A stretch of 38,323 nucleotides of DNA from Archangium sp. GTDB taxonomy: Bacteria; Myxococcota; Myxococcia; Myxococcales; Myxococcaceae. A program made the position numbers and the translations under genes. The notes under the pieces were generated by a model. That model had not been told where the DNA came from. It was given only the letters and a program-made list of their open reading frames with translations, and ran no database searches. This document shows, in pieces, positions 8,731 through 16,929 of the stretch (its first letter is position 1; every line of letters starts with the position of its first letter). The stretch lies in assembly GCA_016793585.1 (NCBI GenBank), contig JAEUJR010000134.1, forward strand, positions 1-38,323. Direction: 5' to 3'.

Positions 8731-9882
8731 ATGCTCGTCCTCTCGGTTTCGGTGCTGCTGGCGAACCTCGCTGAGGTGCAGGTGATTCCCGTCGAGGCGG
8801 CGCAGCGAAAGCGGCTGCGCTTCGACCAGCCCGTGAAGTGCGTGCAACTGAAACCGACCGCGAAGAACGCCACCGGCCGCTTCCGCGTGCAGTGCGACGA
8901 GCAGACGCGAACGTGTCTCGCCGCGCCCGACGGTCAGCTCGACGGCGACGGTGTGATGCTCGACGTCGAGCTCGAGCGCACCTCGTTCTGCGAGCGCAGC
9001 GACGACGTGCGGCACGACGACTGGCCGTTCGAAGAAGCCATCGCCGAGACGAAGCCCGGCTGGTACCGCGACGAGCGCGGCCGCGTGATGCAGGTGGTGT
9101 TCGACCTGAGCCGGCGCGTCTTCTTCGGCGGCGCGTGGAGCCCCTTCTTCCGCCCCGATGGGCAGGGTGGGGTGGGCCGTGGCTTCGCCGAGCTCGGCAC
9201 CTTCATCAGCTGGGAGTCGGACGACGCGGTCTGGCGCGTGCGGCTGCTCGAGGCCAGCGCGTGGCTCGGCTCCGATGTTCGTTTCGAAGGCAACGCGGTC
9301 AGCATCGGCTCGAGCCGGCGCATCACCCGCGCGCCGCTGTACCTGACGACGTTTCTCGGCACCCCGCGGCGCTTCGACCTTCCGCTCGCGGTCTCGTGGG
9401 GCGTCGAGGCCGGCCATCTCGAAGCGCTCGGCGGCAAGGTGTTCTTCGCGCCCGTCGAGCTCGACGCTGCCATCGACCTGTGGACCTCGAAGGATCTCGA
9501 GTCGTTCCTTCGCGTGCGCTTCGGGCCCGGCGTCGAATACGAGACGACGGGCAAGCAGTGGGCGTTTCGGCCGGGCGCGGCGCTCGAAGGCGACTTCACG
9601 CTCGACGCGAACGGCCACCACCACCTCGTCGGCTCGGCACTCTGGGAGCAGCGCATCGGCCAGGACCCGGGCCTGCGCGTCAAAGCGCGGCTTGGCTACG
9701 AGGCGATTCTCTTCGCGCTCAACGACTACCCCGTGACGTTCCTCGCCGAGGTGCGCGGCGCGTACCGAACCGAAGTGTCTGCCCTGCCGGGCTTCGAGGT
9801 GAGCGGACTCACCGGGTTGCGCTTCAGCCTCTGGGCGCCCGAACGCCGGCACGCGCTCGAACTCTTGGGCCCGCGAGGCTGA
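8731..9882 (+). CDS. Exported envelope protein, beta-rich, unknown function
   Basis: A 383-residue protein with an N-terminal signal (MLVLSVSVLLANLAEVQ). The body alternates hydrophobic and polar residues as in beta strands, with repeated Trp/Phe/Tyr; no Walker, metal-binding or hydrolase motif is visible. Four cysteines occur near residues 30-90. The C-terminal third (EAILFALNDYPVTFLAEVRG) resembles the C-terminal segment of the next gene (LVLLALNDQPLVLSAKAEAW), so the two look like diverged paralogues. The ATG at 8731 is preferred because it begins the signal peptide; no good Shine-Dalgarno is present. One base separates its stop from the next GTG. Confidence 0.7.
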   Translation: MLVLSVSVLLANLAEVQVIPVEAAQRKRLRFDQPVKCVQLKPTAKNATGRFRVQCDEQTRTCLAAPDGQLDGDGVMLDVELERTSFCERSDDVRHDDWPFEEAIAETKPGWYRDERGRVMQVVFDLSRRVFFGGAWSPFFRPDGQGGVGRGFAELGTFISWESDDAVWRVRLLEASAWLGSDVRFEGNAVSIGSSRRITRAPLYLTTFLGTPRRFDLPLAVSWGVEAGHLEALGGKVFFAPVELDAAIDLWTSKDLESFLRVRFGPGVEYETTGKQWAFRPGAALEGDFTLDANGHHHLVGSALWEQRIGQDPGLRVKARLGYEAILFALNDYPVTFLAEVRGAYRTEVSALPGFEVSGLTGLRFSLWAPERRHALELLGPRG

Positions 9883-9883
9883 C

Positions 9884-10735
9884 GTGCTCGCGCTCACGCT
9901 GACGGTGCTGGCGGCGGTGAACCCGTGCGTCGACTCGACCGAGCCGCTCCGCTCGTTCTCGACCTGCTTCGACCCCTGGCGCGGCTTCGAGGTCGCGGGC
10001 GCGAGCCGCTTCAGCTCGTTCGGGGTCGAGGGCGCCGTCTCGGTCGACCTGCGCCTGCGCCGTGAACGCGAGAGCTGGAGCAAGGCCGACTCGACGTGGT
10101 TGTCGCTCCACCGCGTCGCCGGTGCGCAGTGGCAGCCGCGTGTCGGCCGCGTCGACGCCACCGCCTGGGAGTTCGTCTTTCGCCGTCACGCCGCCGACAC
10201 CAGCCTCACGCTTCCGACGATTCCCGTGACACGCCTGCCGTTCCCCTTCGACATCGGCCTCGCCGGCAGCGTCGCGCGCTTCGAGTGGGCCATGCGGCCG
10301 ATGGAGTCATGGGCGCTCGAGACCGCGCGCTTCGGCTTTCTCTTCGACCCGCTTCGCGCCGAGACGAATCAGTTTCATCTCGGCTTCGGGCCCGTCGCGC
10401 AGCACCGCGTCGCGAGCCTCGAGGGCGCGCTCCAGCACGACGTCATGCCGCTCACGGCGGGGCTGCTCTTCTTTTCGGCCGAGACGAACGATGGCCATGC
10501 GTTCGTTCGCGGCACTACGGTGGGCGGCGCCGTGTTGAAGGTCGACGGCGCGAACGTGACGTGGTCGTCACAGGTTCGCGGTCAGCTCGAGGCGGGGCTC
10601 GTGCTGCTCGCGCTCAACGACCAGCCGCTCGTGCTGTCGGCGAAGGCAGAGGCGTGGTGGCGCGCGGGCGCGCCGTTCGAGTGGAGCGCCTCGGCGACGC
10701 TCGGCTTCCGGCTCTTCTCAGACCGGCGAAGGTGA
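9884..10735 (+). CDS. Exported envelope protein, probable paralogue of the preceding gene
   Basis: A 283-residue protein starting at GTG 9884, directly after the upstream stop. It begins with a signal peptide (MLALTLTVLAAVNP), followed by two cysteines and a beta-rich body with aromatic residues at strand ends and a C-terminal pattern (ATLGFRLFS) ending near a basic tail, reminiscent of outer-membrane or periplasmic beta structures. Similarity in the ALND-containing C-terminal segment links it to the 8731 gene. Function unknown; shared transcription with 8731 is very likely. Confidence 0.65.
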   Translation: MLALTLTVLAAVNPCVDSTEPLRSFSTCFDPWRGFEVAGASRFSSFGVEGAVSVDLRLRRERESWSKADSTWLSLHRVAGAQWQPRVGRVDATAWEFVFRRHAADTSLTLPTIPVTRLPFPFDIGLAGSVARFEWAMRPMESWALETARFGFLFDPLRAETNQFHLGFGPVAQHRVASLEGALQHDVMPLTAGLLFFSAETNDGHAFVRGTTVGGAVLKVDGANVTWSSQVRGQLEAGLVLLALNDQPLVLSAKAEAWWRAGAPFEWSASATLGFRLFSDRRR

Positions 10736-10750
10736 TGCAGCGCGACGCGC

Positions 10751-10797
10751 GGCGAGCGCAAGGGCTGCGTCGCTTGCGCGTGCTCTCGCGGCTCGCC
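10751..10797 (+). repeat. Nested inverted repeats downstream of the envelope gene pair
   Basis: GCGCAAG at 10756-10762 pairs with CTTGCGC at 10773-10779, and GGCGAGC at 10751-10757 can pair with GCTCGCC at 10791-10797. They lie in the 93-bp gap between two same-strand genes. No T-tract follows, so this is not a classical intrinsic terminator; chance pairing in GC-rich DNA is possible. Confidence 0.3.
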
Positions 10798-10828
10798 ACG
10801 CGGCGCTCTTCTTGCTCCGTGACAGGGC

Positions 10829-11503
10829 ATGTTCACCGTGGTGGCTCTGTGCCTGGCAGCGGCGGCCGCTCCGCTCGCCCACGCCGATGAAGGCAGCGTC
10901 GTCTGGGCCTCGGGCGGCTTCGCCTCGACGTGGGTGGTGCAGGCGGGTGGTGGCAGACACCTCACGCCCACCCTGCGCCTCGACGTGCAGCTCGAGACGC
11001 CCATCGTCCGGCCGCTGGTGATGGGCGGACGCCTCGCGGTTGGCTCCACCCTCGTCACGCGGTTCAACGAGTGGTTCGTGCTCGGCGCGCGCCTCGAGGT
11101 GGGCGTGCCGTGGTCGTCCGACTTCCTCGGCTCGTGGGTCGGGGTCGACGGCCGCCTCTCGGTGCTGCCGACGCTGGCGCGCCCGGGGTGGTCGGTCGCC
11201 GCGTCGTTCTCGGTGATGCCCACCTTCGGCGTCAGCTGGGCCCCGAGCCTCGTCGTGCGCGACCTCTTCGGAGACCGCGACGGGTCTGCCGTGCAGTCGC
11301 CGACCGCGCGCGGCGTCGGGCTCTCGGCGTTTCGCCTCGAAGCGGGGCTTGCGAGCCGGGTCTTGCTCGGCGGCGCTCGCGTGACGTGGTGGCTCACCGG
11401 CGCTGGTGGCCTCGTGGTGACGCCCGGCCGGTTCGAGCTGAGCGCGCCGCCCAGCTCGACGCTCCCGTTCCACGCCACGCTGGGGGTCCTGTGCGCGTTC
11501 TGA
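10829..11503 (+). CDS. Probable outer-membrane beta-barrel-like protein
   Basis: A 224-residue exported protein with signal peptide MFTVVALCLAAAAAPLAHA (cleavage after AHA). The mature part shows repeated amphipathic stretches of about ten residues with Gly and aromatic residues (LRLDVQLETPIV, LGARLEVGVPW, WSVAASFSVMP, FRLEAGLASR, FHATLGVLC), as in small outer-membrane barrels; the C-terminal residue is Phe (LCAF), the usual BAM recognition residue. Its stop overlaps the start of the next gene. Barrel assignment is inference from strand periodicity and the terminal Phe. Confidence 0.65.
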   Translation: MFTVVALCLAAAAAPLAHADEGSVVWASGGFASTWVVQAGGGRHLTPTLRLDVQLETPIVRPLVMGGRLAVGSTLVTRFNEWFVLGARLEVGVPWSSDFLGSWVGVDGRLSVLPTLARPGWSVAASFSVMPTFGVSWAPSLVVRDLFGDRDGSAVQSPTARGVGLSAFRLEAGLASRVLLGGARVTWWLTGAGGLVVTPGRFELSAPPSSTLPFHATLGVLCAF

Positions 11504-12459
11504 TGGTGACGCTGCTCGTGTGCGCGTGTGGCCCCGGCCCGACGCTGGTGCCGCCAACCGTCGTCGATGACCCATCGCTGCCCCGCCTGTCGATTCGGGT
11601 CGCGGGCCGAGACCGGCTGATTCACGTGCGCACCATGGGCGACCCGTCGGCACCGCCTGTGCTCGTCATGCACGGCTCGCTCGCCGACGCGCGCTCCCTG
11701 CTCACGCTCGAGCCGCTCGCGTCGACGCATTTCCTCGTCTTGTGGGACCAGCGCGGCAACGGCCTGTCGGAGCGGCTCGACTCGCCCTCGGAGTACACGG
11801 CCGACGCCATCGTGGAGGAGATCGACGCCGTCGCTGAGCACTTCTCGAGCGGGCGTCGCTTCACGCTCGTGGGGCACTCCTTCGGAGGCATGTACGCAGC
11901 CCTCTACACGAGCCGTCGTCCCGAGCGTGTCGAGCGCCTCGCGCTGCTTGAACCCGGTGGGCTCAGCGGGGCCGTCTTCGGCCCGACGTACTCCGCCATC
12001 GTGCACATCGACCTGCTCGCACCCGGCCTCAACTCGATGTTCTGGCAGAACGAGGTGCTCTCACCCTCGACCCACGAGCGGCTCGACCTGCGCGCGCTGA
12101 TGATGCTCGGTGGCGAGCAGACGGCCGGCTACTTCTGCGACCCGAAGCGGCCCTCCGACCTTCCGGTGTGGCGGCCGGGCGGGCATGTCGACCTGCTCCG
12201 TCAGGTGTTGCTGCAGGGCCGCGCGGCGCCCGGCCAGTTCGACTATGACTTCGCGCAGGGCCTCACCACGTTCCCCCGGCCCGTCGTGGTGCTCGCGGGC
12301 TCCTGCAGCAGCATCGGGCCCGACTACCAGCGCCAGTGGCACCTGCCGTTGCTCCCGCCCGGAACCGAGGTCGTCACCATCGAAGACGCTGGCCACCGCT
12401 TCCCGACCGAGCGCCCGGCCAGCACGCTCGCCGCGTTGCGAACGTTCCTGACGCGGTAG
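11491..12459 (+). CDS. Alpha/beta-hydrolase lipoprotein
   Basis: A 322-residue alpha/beta hydrolase with the nucleophile elbow GHSFGGM (Ser130) and candidate catalytic His302 in EDAGHRFP. LVMHGSLADAR is the HG-type oxyanion region and VLWDQRGNGLSERL the DxRGxGxS loop typical of epoxide hydrolase/proline iminopeptidase-like members. The N terminus MRVLMVTLLVCAC looks like a short lipoprotein signal with the modified Cys at position 13. I prefer GTG 11491 because it supplies the basic residue of the signal; ATG 11503 (TGATG overlap with the upstream stop) would be four residues shorter. Unlike the hydrolase at 1826 it has no Gly/Ser linker. Confidence 0.82.
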   Translation: MRVLMVTLLVCACGPGPTLVPPTVVDDPSLPRLSIRVAGRDRLIHVRTMGDPSAPPVLVMHGSLADARSLLTLEPLASTHFLVLWDQRGNGLSERLDSPSEYTADAIVEEIDAVAEHFSSGRRFTLVGHSFGGMYAALYTSRRPERVERLALLEPGGLSGAVFGPTYSAIVHIDLLAPGLNSMFWQNEVLSPSTHERLDLRALMMLGGEQTAGYFCDPKRPSDLPVWRPGGHVDLLRQVLLQGRAAPGQFDYDFAQGLTTFPRPVVVLAGSCSSIGPDYQRQWHLPLLPPGTEVVTIEDAGHRFPTERPASTLAALRTFLTR

Positions 12460-12467
12460 CTGACTGC

Positions 12468-12995
12468 TCACCGACGCTGCTGCAGGTCGGCGATGAGCTG
12501 TCGATGCGGCTCGAACAGCTCGGCCGCTTCGACCCCTTCGGGCGGCGTGGGGTGGCTGCCGAGCGCGAACCAGAGCGAGCCCTTCGGCTTTCCACTCGAG
12601 AGGAGGCACACCAGCGAGCCGTCGAGCGAGACCGCCCCCACGCTCGTCCACGGAATCAGCAACGTGCGCACCTTCGGCTTGAACACCGCCCGCGCCACGC
12701 GAATGGCGCCGATGGTTCCAGCGATGGCGGCGCCGAGCACCACCAGCCCCGCTGCGTCGTCGAGGTCGAAGTCGAGCTGGCGCTTCAAGACCGTCACCAG
12801 CCCGACGCCGAGCGGAAACGAGACGAAGAACCCGAGAATGCCGAACAGGCTCGACGCCGCCTTCCAGTGCATGGGGCCGGTGAACGAGAGCCCCGCGTCG
12901 CTCCACGAGAGCGAGCCTTCGCCGACGAGCCCGAAAGGAACGACGGTTTGCCCAATCGCGGGCGCGAAGAACGTCACCGTGCGGTGGCCGGCCAT
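12468..12995 (-). CDS. Small membrane protein with possible PH-like domain
   Basis: A 175-residue protein with two hydrophobic segments (about residues 48-70 and 82-100), flanked by soluble beta-rich parts. The N-terminal GSLSWSDAGLSFTG and C-terminal RTLLIPWTSVGAVSLDG resemble the split strands of bacterial PH-like (YdbS/YokE-type) domains, a suggestion only. ATG at 12995 overlaps the stop of the PilZ gene as TGATG, so the two are almost certainly coupled. An earlier in-frame ATG at 13016 would overlap the PilZ gene further and is less likely. Confidence 0.7.
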   Translation of the reverse strand: MAGHRTVTFFAPAIGQTVVPFGLVGEGSLSWSDAGLSFTGPMHWKAASSLFGILGFFVSFPLGVGLVTVLKRQLDFDLDDAAGLVVLGAAIAGTIGAIRVARAVFKPKVRTLLIPWTSVGAVSLDGSLVCLLSSGKPKGSLWFALGSHPTPPEGVEAAELFEPHRQLIADLQQRR

Positions 12996-13369
12996 CAGGC
13001 GTTCGTCTCGATCCAATCGTCGAGGTACTTCGCGATGGCCAGCTCGGCGTTCACGTCGAGCTCGGTGAAGCGCACGCGGAACTCGATGGTCTGGCCCTGG
13101 TCGACGACGCGAATGATCTCACCCTTGCAGTGAATCTCTTTCGGAACGCCCATGAGCCGGAAGCGCACGTCGACGCTGGTGCCGTGCGGCGGCGTCTTGC
13201 CGCGCCACGCGATGCCGCCGATCGAGAGGTCGCCATGGCGCTCCTCCCAGCCGGCCTTCGGGTTCGCGATGTCGCGCAGCAGGAACGTCATCGGCACGCG
13301 CGGAGAATCGCGGCGCTCGTCTCCGCGCATCTTCTTGAGCAGCTCGAGCTTCTTTCGGTTGTCGGCCAT
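12995..13369 (-). CDS. PilZ domain protein (c-di-GMP receptor candidate)
   Basis: A 124-residue protein that is essentially one PilZ domain. Both c-di-GMP-binding signatures are present at proper spacing: R20-x3-R24 (RDSPR) and D47-x-S49-x2-G52 (DLSIGG). A basic N-terminal helix (KKLELLKKM) precedes them. The family binds cyclic di-GMP in the cytoplasm and alters motility, exopolysaccharide or transcription through protein contacts. The following gene overlaps it and encodes a membrane protein, which is the most obvious partner. A degenerate GGDEF-like protein occurs 5.7 kb away at 18771. Confidence 0.88.
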   Translation of the reverse strand: MADNRKKLELLKKMRGDERRDSPRVPMTFLLRDIANPKAGWEERHGDLSIGGIAWRGKTPPHGTSVDVRFRLMGVPKEIHCKGEIIRVVDQGQTIEFRVRFTELDVNAELAIAKYLDDWIETNA

Positions 13370-13399
13370 GGTGGGTGAGTCCCTTTTCGTACGAAGCGC

Positions 13400-14242
13400 T
13401 TAAAGCGACTTGCCGAGGTTCGACAAGAAACGCGTGAGCAGCCGCGAGAACACGTCCTTCACGCGGTCGGCGGTCTCGGAGACCTCGGTGTGCGAGAGCT
13501 TCTGCTTCGAGAGGCCCGCCGCGAGGTTGGTGATGCACGAGATGCCCGCCACCTTCACGCCCATGTGCGCCGCGACGATGACCTCGGGCACCGTGCTCAT
13601 GCCCACCGCGTCGGCGCCCAGCGTGCGCAGCATGCGAATCTCGGCCGGCGTCTCGTAGCTCGGCCCCGAGAGGCTCACGTACACGCCTTCACGAATCGCG
13701 ACCTGCTCGCTCTTCGCCGCCGCGCGCAGCGTCTCGAGGAACGTTGGGTCGTACGCGTGGCTCATGTCGGGGAAGCGGGGCCCCAGCGCTTCTTCGTTCG
13801 GCCCCACGAGCGGGTTGTAGCCGGCCAGGTTCAGGTGGTCGGTGATGGCCATCAGGTCGCCGACCTGGAAGTTCGTGTTGATGCCGCCCGCCGCGTTGGT
13901 GACGACCAGCGCCTTGATGCCGAGCCGGCACAACACGCGCGCGGGGAAGCCGACCTGCCACGGCTCGTAGCCCTCGTAGAAGTGCACGCGGCCCTGCATC
14001 GTGACGACGGGCAGGCCCTGATGAAACCCGAGCACCAGCTTGCCCGCGTGGCCGACGACCGAGGAGCGCGGGAAGTCTGGCAGCTCGGAGTACGGAATGA
14101 CGACGGAACGCTCGAGGCTGTCGGCGAACGCACCGAGACCGCTGCCGAGAATGAGGCCCACCTTCGGCGCGAAGCCCGGAGCCTTCTGGCGAATGGTCGC
14201 GACACACGCATCGACGCGAGAAAGGAGGTCGGAAGAGCCCAT
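13400..14242 (-). CDS. punA: Purine nucleoside phosphorylase (trimeric PNP family)
   Basis: A 280-residue enzyme of the trimeric (class II, PNP/MTAP) family, which cleaves purine nucleosides with phosphate to free base and ribose-1-phosphate in purine salvage. Diagnostic segments in order: LILGSGLGAF (phosphate-binding Gly loop), VVGHAGKLV, GRVHFYEGY, VVTNAAGGIN, SGPSYETPAEIRML and GMSTVPEVIVA, then SCITNLAAG. Length matches the family. The ATG at 14242 (MGSSDLL) is chosen; an in-frame ATG at 14293 would add 17 residues absent from most members. No co-directional partner is close: the PilZ gene follows after 30 bases. Confidence 0.93.
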   Translation of the reverse strand: MGSSDLLSRVDACVATIRQKAPGFAPKVGLILGSGLGAFADSLERSVVIPYSELPDFPRSSVVGHAGKLVLGFHQGLPVVTMQGRVHFYEGYEPWQVGFPARVLCRLGIKALVVTNAAGGINTNFQVGDLMAITDHLNLAGYNPLVGPNEEALGPRFPDMSHAYDPTFLETLRAAAKSEQVAIREGVYVSLSGPSYETPAEIRMLRTLGADAVGMSTVPEVIVAAHMGVKVAGISCITNLAAGLSKQKLSHTEVSETADRVKDVFSRLLTRFLSNLGKSL

Positions 14243-14317
14243 GGTTTCCGGCAGGATAGCCGCGATTTCACGCCTGAATGAGTTTTCGGCCACTTCGTCG
14301 AAGCCGCCGTCCCCTGT

Positions 14318-14323
14318 GAGGAG
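14318..14323 (+). promoter_or_regulatory. Shine-Dalgarno GAGGAG for the gene at 14330
   Basis: GAGGAG six bases before ATG 14330. This strong site supports the reality of the very small downstream gene. Confidence 0.6.
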
Positions 14324-14329
14324 CTACCC

Positions 14330-14557
14330 ATGAAAGCCAGAGTTCTCGCCTTCTGCTTGTTTGCGCTGCCCGTGTTGGCCCAGACGCCTGCGCCTGCGCC
14401 CGCCCCCGCTCCGGCCCCCGCTGCTGGCGCCGACGCAGCGCCTCCCCCGAACGGCGTGACGACTGCCGCCACCGCCACGGGAAAGAAGAAGGCCAAGCCG
14501 ACGCCCGACGCTGAGGTCGAGGCCCCCGCTGCCGCGAAAGACGCGAAGAAGAAGTGA
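14330..14557 (+). CDS. Small secreted Pro/Ala-rich protein
   Basis: A 75-residue protein with a clear signal peptide (MKARVLAFCLFALPVLA, cleavage after VLA before Q). The mature 58 residues are low complexity: an alternating Ala-Pro run (APAPAPAPAP), then a Lys/Ala/Pro-rich tail ending KKK. Ala-Pro runs are stiff extended linkers able to cross the periplasm or peptidoglycan, and the basic tail could bind anionic polymers; both are inference. It has a strong Shine-Dalgarno and ends 15 bases before astD. No known family. Confidence 0.65.
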   Translation: MKARVLAFCLFALPVLAQTPAPAPAPAPAPAAGADAAPPPNGVTTAATATGKKKAKPTPDAEVEAPAAAKDAKKK

Positions 14558-14572
14558 GCATAGGAAGTCGGC

Positions 14573-16048
14573 ATGTCCTCCGACTTCATCGCTGGCCGCT
14601 TCGTCGCGCCGGCTCAGGCCGACGGCGTCATCGAGGTTCGCAGCCCTGCTGATCAATCAGACGTCGTCGGGCGGCACTCGTGGTCGCTCGCCCACGTCGA
14701 CGAGGCGGTGAGCGCTGCACGCGCGGCGTTCCCCTCGTGGCGCAGGCTCGGTCAGGCCGCGCGCGCTGACCTGCTCAAGAAGTACCAGGCGCAGCTCAAG
14801 GCCAACACCGACGAGCTGGCTCGCTGCATCGCTCGCGAAATCGGCAAGCCGCTGTGGGAAGCGAAGACCGAAGTCGGTGCGATGGTGAGCAAGGTCGACG
14901 TCTCGCTCGGTGAAGGCGCGGCATTCGTGCACGACGTCACCATCGCCGACCTGCCCGGAGAGATTCGTCACCGACCCCACGGCGTCGCGGCAGTCATCGG
15001 GCCCTTCAACTTCCCCGGGCATCTTCCCAACGGGCAGATTGTGCCCGCGCTGTTGATGGGCAACACCGTCGTCTTCAAGCCCTCGGACAAGGGCGCGGGC
15101 ACGGCGGTGTTGATGGCGAAGTGCTTCGAGGCCGCGGGCTTCCCGCCCGGCGTCTTCAACGTCGTCCAGGGCGCAGTGCCGACGGCCGAGAAGCTCGTCA
15201 CGCACGCCGGCATCGACGCGATCCTCTTCACCGGGTCGGTGCCGGTCGGGCAGCGCATCGTCGCGGCGAACGCGCATCGGCCGGGGCTGCTGGTGGCTCT
15301 CGAACTCGGCGGAAAGAACGCCAGCCTCGTGATGGATGATTGCGACCTCGAGCGCACGGTGCGTGAGCTCGCCTTCTCGGGCTTCGCGACGGCCGGTCAG
15401 CGCTGCACGGCGACGTCGCGGGTCATCGTCACGAAGGGCATCGCGGCACAGCTCGTCGAGCGGCTCGCGGCGGCGGCGAAGAGCGTGAAGGTCGGCCACG
15501 TGTTCGACGACGGCGTCTTCATGGGGCCCGTCATTTCGGAGGCGACGCGCAAGCACCTGCTCTCGGCGCAGGCGAAGGCGGTGAGCGCGGGGTTCGAGGC
15601 GGTCGCTCCTGGCGGCGTGCTCGAGACCGCCAGGAGCGGATTCTACGTTCGGCCCGCCGTGCACGTGGCGCGCTCGGGTGTGAAGTCGGTCGCGGGCTAC
15701 ACCGACACCGAGCTGTTCGCGCCCGACCTCGCCGTCATCACCGTCGACTCACTCGAAGAGGGTCTCGCCGTCGCGAACGACACCGAGTTCGGGCTCTCTG
15801 CTGCCGTGTTCACCCAGAGCCGCGAGACCTTCGAGCGCTGCGTCGACGAGGTGCGCGTCGGCGTGCTGCATTGGAACCGGTCGAGCGCCGGAGCGAGCGG
15901 GCGGCTGCCATTCGGCGGCATTCGTTCGAGCGGCAATCACCGGCCGGCCGGTGTTCTCATGGGCCAGTCGTGCACGTACCCGTTGGCGCTGTTGCTGCCT
16001 GCGAAGGCCGACGCGCCGTTGCCGACGTGGCCCGGCATCTCGTTCTGA
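14573..16048 (+). CDS. astD: N-succinylglutamate 5-semialdehyde dehydrogenase
   Basis: A 491-residue NAD-dependent aldehyde dehydrogenase. It retains the catalytic Cys278 (TAGQRCTATSR) and general base Glu244 (ALELGGKN). The segment IGPFNFPGHLPNGQI with its PGHLPNG sequence is characteristic of AstD, which oxidises N-succinylglutamate semialdehyde to N-succinylglutamate in the arginine succinyltransferase pathway. An AGGAAG site lies five bases before the ATG. No other ast gene is in the window; instead the biosynthetic kinase argB follows after 31 bases. Within the ALDH superfamily the AstD reading is strong, but a relaxed substrate range is possible. Confidence 0.88.
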   Translation: MSSDFIAGRFVAPAQADGVIEVRSPADQSDVVGRHSWSLAHVDEAVSAARAAFPSWRRLGQAARADLLKKYQAQLKANTDELARCIAREIGKPLWEAKTEVGAMVSKVDVSLGEGAAFVHDVTIADLPGEIRHRPHGVAAVIGPFNFPGHLPNGQIVPALLMGNTVVFKPSDKGAGTAVLMAKCFEAAGFPPGVFNVVQGAVPTAEKLVTHAGIDAILFTGSVPVGQRIVAANAHRPGLLVALELGGKNASLVMDDCDLERTVRELAFSGFATAGQRCTATSRVIVTKGIAAQLVERLAAAAKSVKVGHVFDDGVFMGPVISEATRKHLLSAQAKAVSAGFEAVAPGGVLETARSGFYVRPAVHVARSGVKSVAGYTDTELFAPDLAVITVDSLEEGLAVANDTEFGLSAAVFTQSRETFERCVDEVRVGVLHWNRSSAGASGRLPFGGIRSSGNHRPAGVLMGQSCTYPLALLLPAKADAPLPTWPGISF

Positions 16049-16079
16049 TCAGCGGACGAAGCGTGCTAGGCGCGCGCCC

Positions 16080-16925
16080 GTGGCTGACCTCTCGGCATTC
16101 CGGAATCGGTGGTTCGTGGTGAAGATCGGCGGCGAGCTCGCGATGGACGTCGCGCGGCTCTCTCGCACCGTCGGCGTCGCGGTGAAGGCGTTCCTCGACG
16201 CGGGCATCAAGGTCTGCGTCGTTCACGGCGGCGGGCCACAGGCGACCGAGCTGGCGAAGAAGCTCGGCCTCGAGACGAAGCAGGTCGCCGGGCAGCGCGT
16301 GACCGACGAAGCGACGCTCGAGGTGATGAAGATGACGCTCGCCGGGCAGGTCTCGGTGAACGTCGCGAGCGCGCTCCGCCTCGCCGGTGTTCCCGCGCTC
16401 TGCACCACGGGGGTCTCGGCCGGGCTGGTCGACGCGAGCCGCCGGCCGCCGGTGCAGGTCGCTGGCCTCGATGCGCCGGTCGACTACGGCCTCGTCGGTG
16501 ACATCGCCGCGGTGAACGTGACGTTGCTCGAAACCCTCTCGGAGCGCGGCGTCGTCGTGGCCCTCGGCTCGCTCGCCGGCGACGTGCACGGCCGCGTGTT
16601 CAACGTGAACGCCGACACGGTGGCGACGCGGGTGGCCGGCAAGCTGCGCGCGGCGAAGCTGCTGCTCGTCTCGAACGTGCCCGGCGTGCTGCGCGACAAG
16701 AACGACCCGAACACGCGCATTCCGCGGCTGACGCCCGCCGAAGCGAAGGCGCAGATCGCCGCAGGTGTCATTCAGGGCGGCATGATTCCCAAGGTCGAAG
16801 AGAGCCTCGCCATGCTCGACGAAGGCATCGACGCGATTCACATCGTCGGCCTCACGCCTGACTCCTCGATTCTCGCAGAGGCCCTCGAGCCCGGCTCACA
16901 TGGGACCGTGTTCGCAAAAGGGTAA
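16080..16925 (+). CDS. argB: Acetylglutamate kinase
   Basis: A 281-residue amino-acid kinase. The N-terminal lysine-Gly motif VVKIGGELAM, the VVHGGGPQ glycine loop for the phosphate chain, AGQRVTDEATLEVMKM, the NVNADTVA nucleotide/metal region and the late GGMIPKVE lysine motif are in the correct order for N-acetylglutamate kinase, the second step of arginine synthesis. The start is GTG at 16080; the upstream part of the open frame overlaps astD. Only 12 residues precede the first strand, so the N-terminal helix that makes hexameric, arginine-inhibited forms is missing or very short, suggesting a dimeric enzyme (inference). The 3' end lies just before, or overlaps, the following lipoprotein. 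Confidence 0.9.
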   Translation: MADLSAFRNRWFVVKIGGELAMDVARLSRTVGVAVKAFLDAGIKVCVVHGGGPQATELAKKLGLETKQVAGQRVTDEATLEVMKMTLAGQVSVNVASALRLAGVPALCTTGVSAGLVDASRRPPVQVAGLDAPVDYGLVGDIAAVNVTLLETLSERGVVVALGSLAGDVHGRVFNVNADTVATRVAGKLRAAKLLLVSNVPGVLRDKNDPNTRIPRLTPAEAKAQIAAGVIQGGMIPKVEESLAMLDEGIDAIHIVGLTPDSSILAEALEPGSHGTVFAKG

Positions 16926-16929
16926 GCTC

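Noticed and set aside
8608..10161. Upstream extension of the minus-strand gene at 7759-8607
   Set aside because: The frame stays open, but a signal peptide begins at 8607 and the extension is antisense to the 8731 gene.
10582..12006. Long minus-strand frame opposite the barrel-like and hydrolase genes
   Set aside because: No domain visible; the plus-strand frames have signal peptides and an intact alpha/beta-hydrolase catalytic set.
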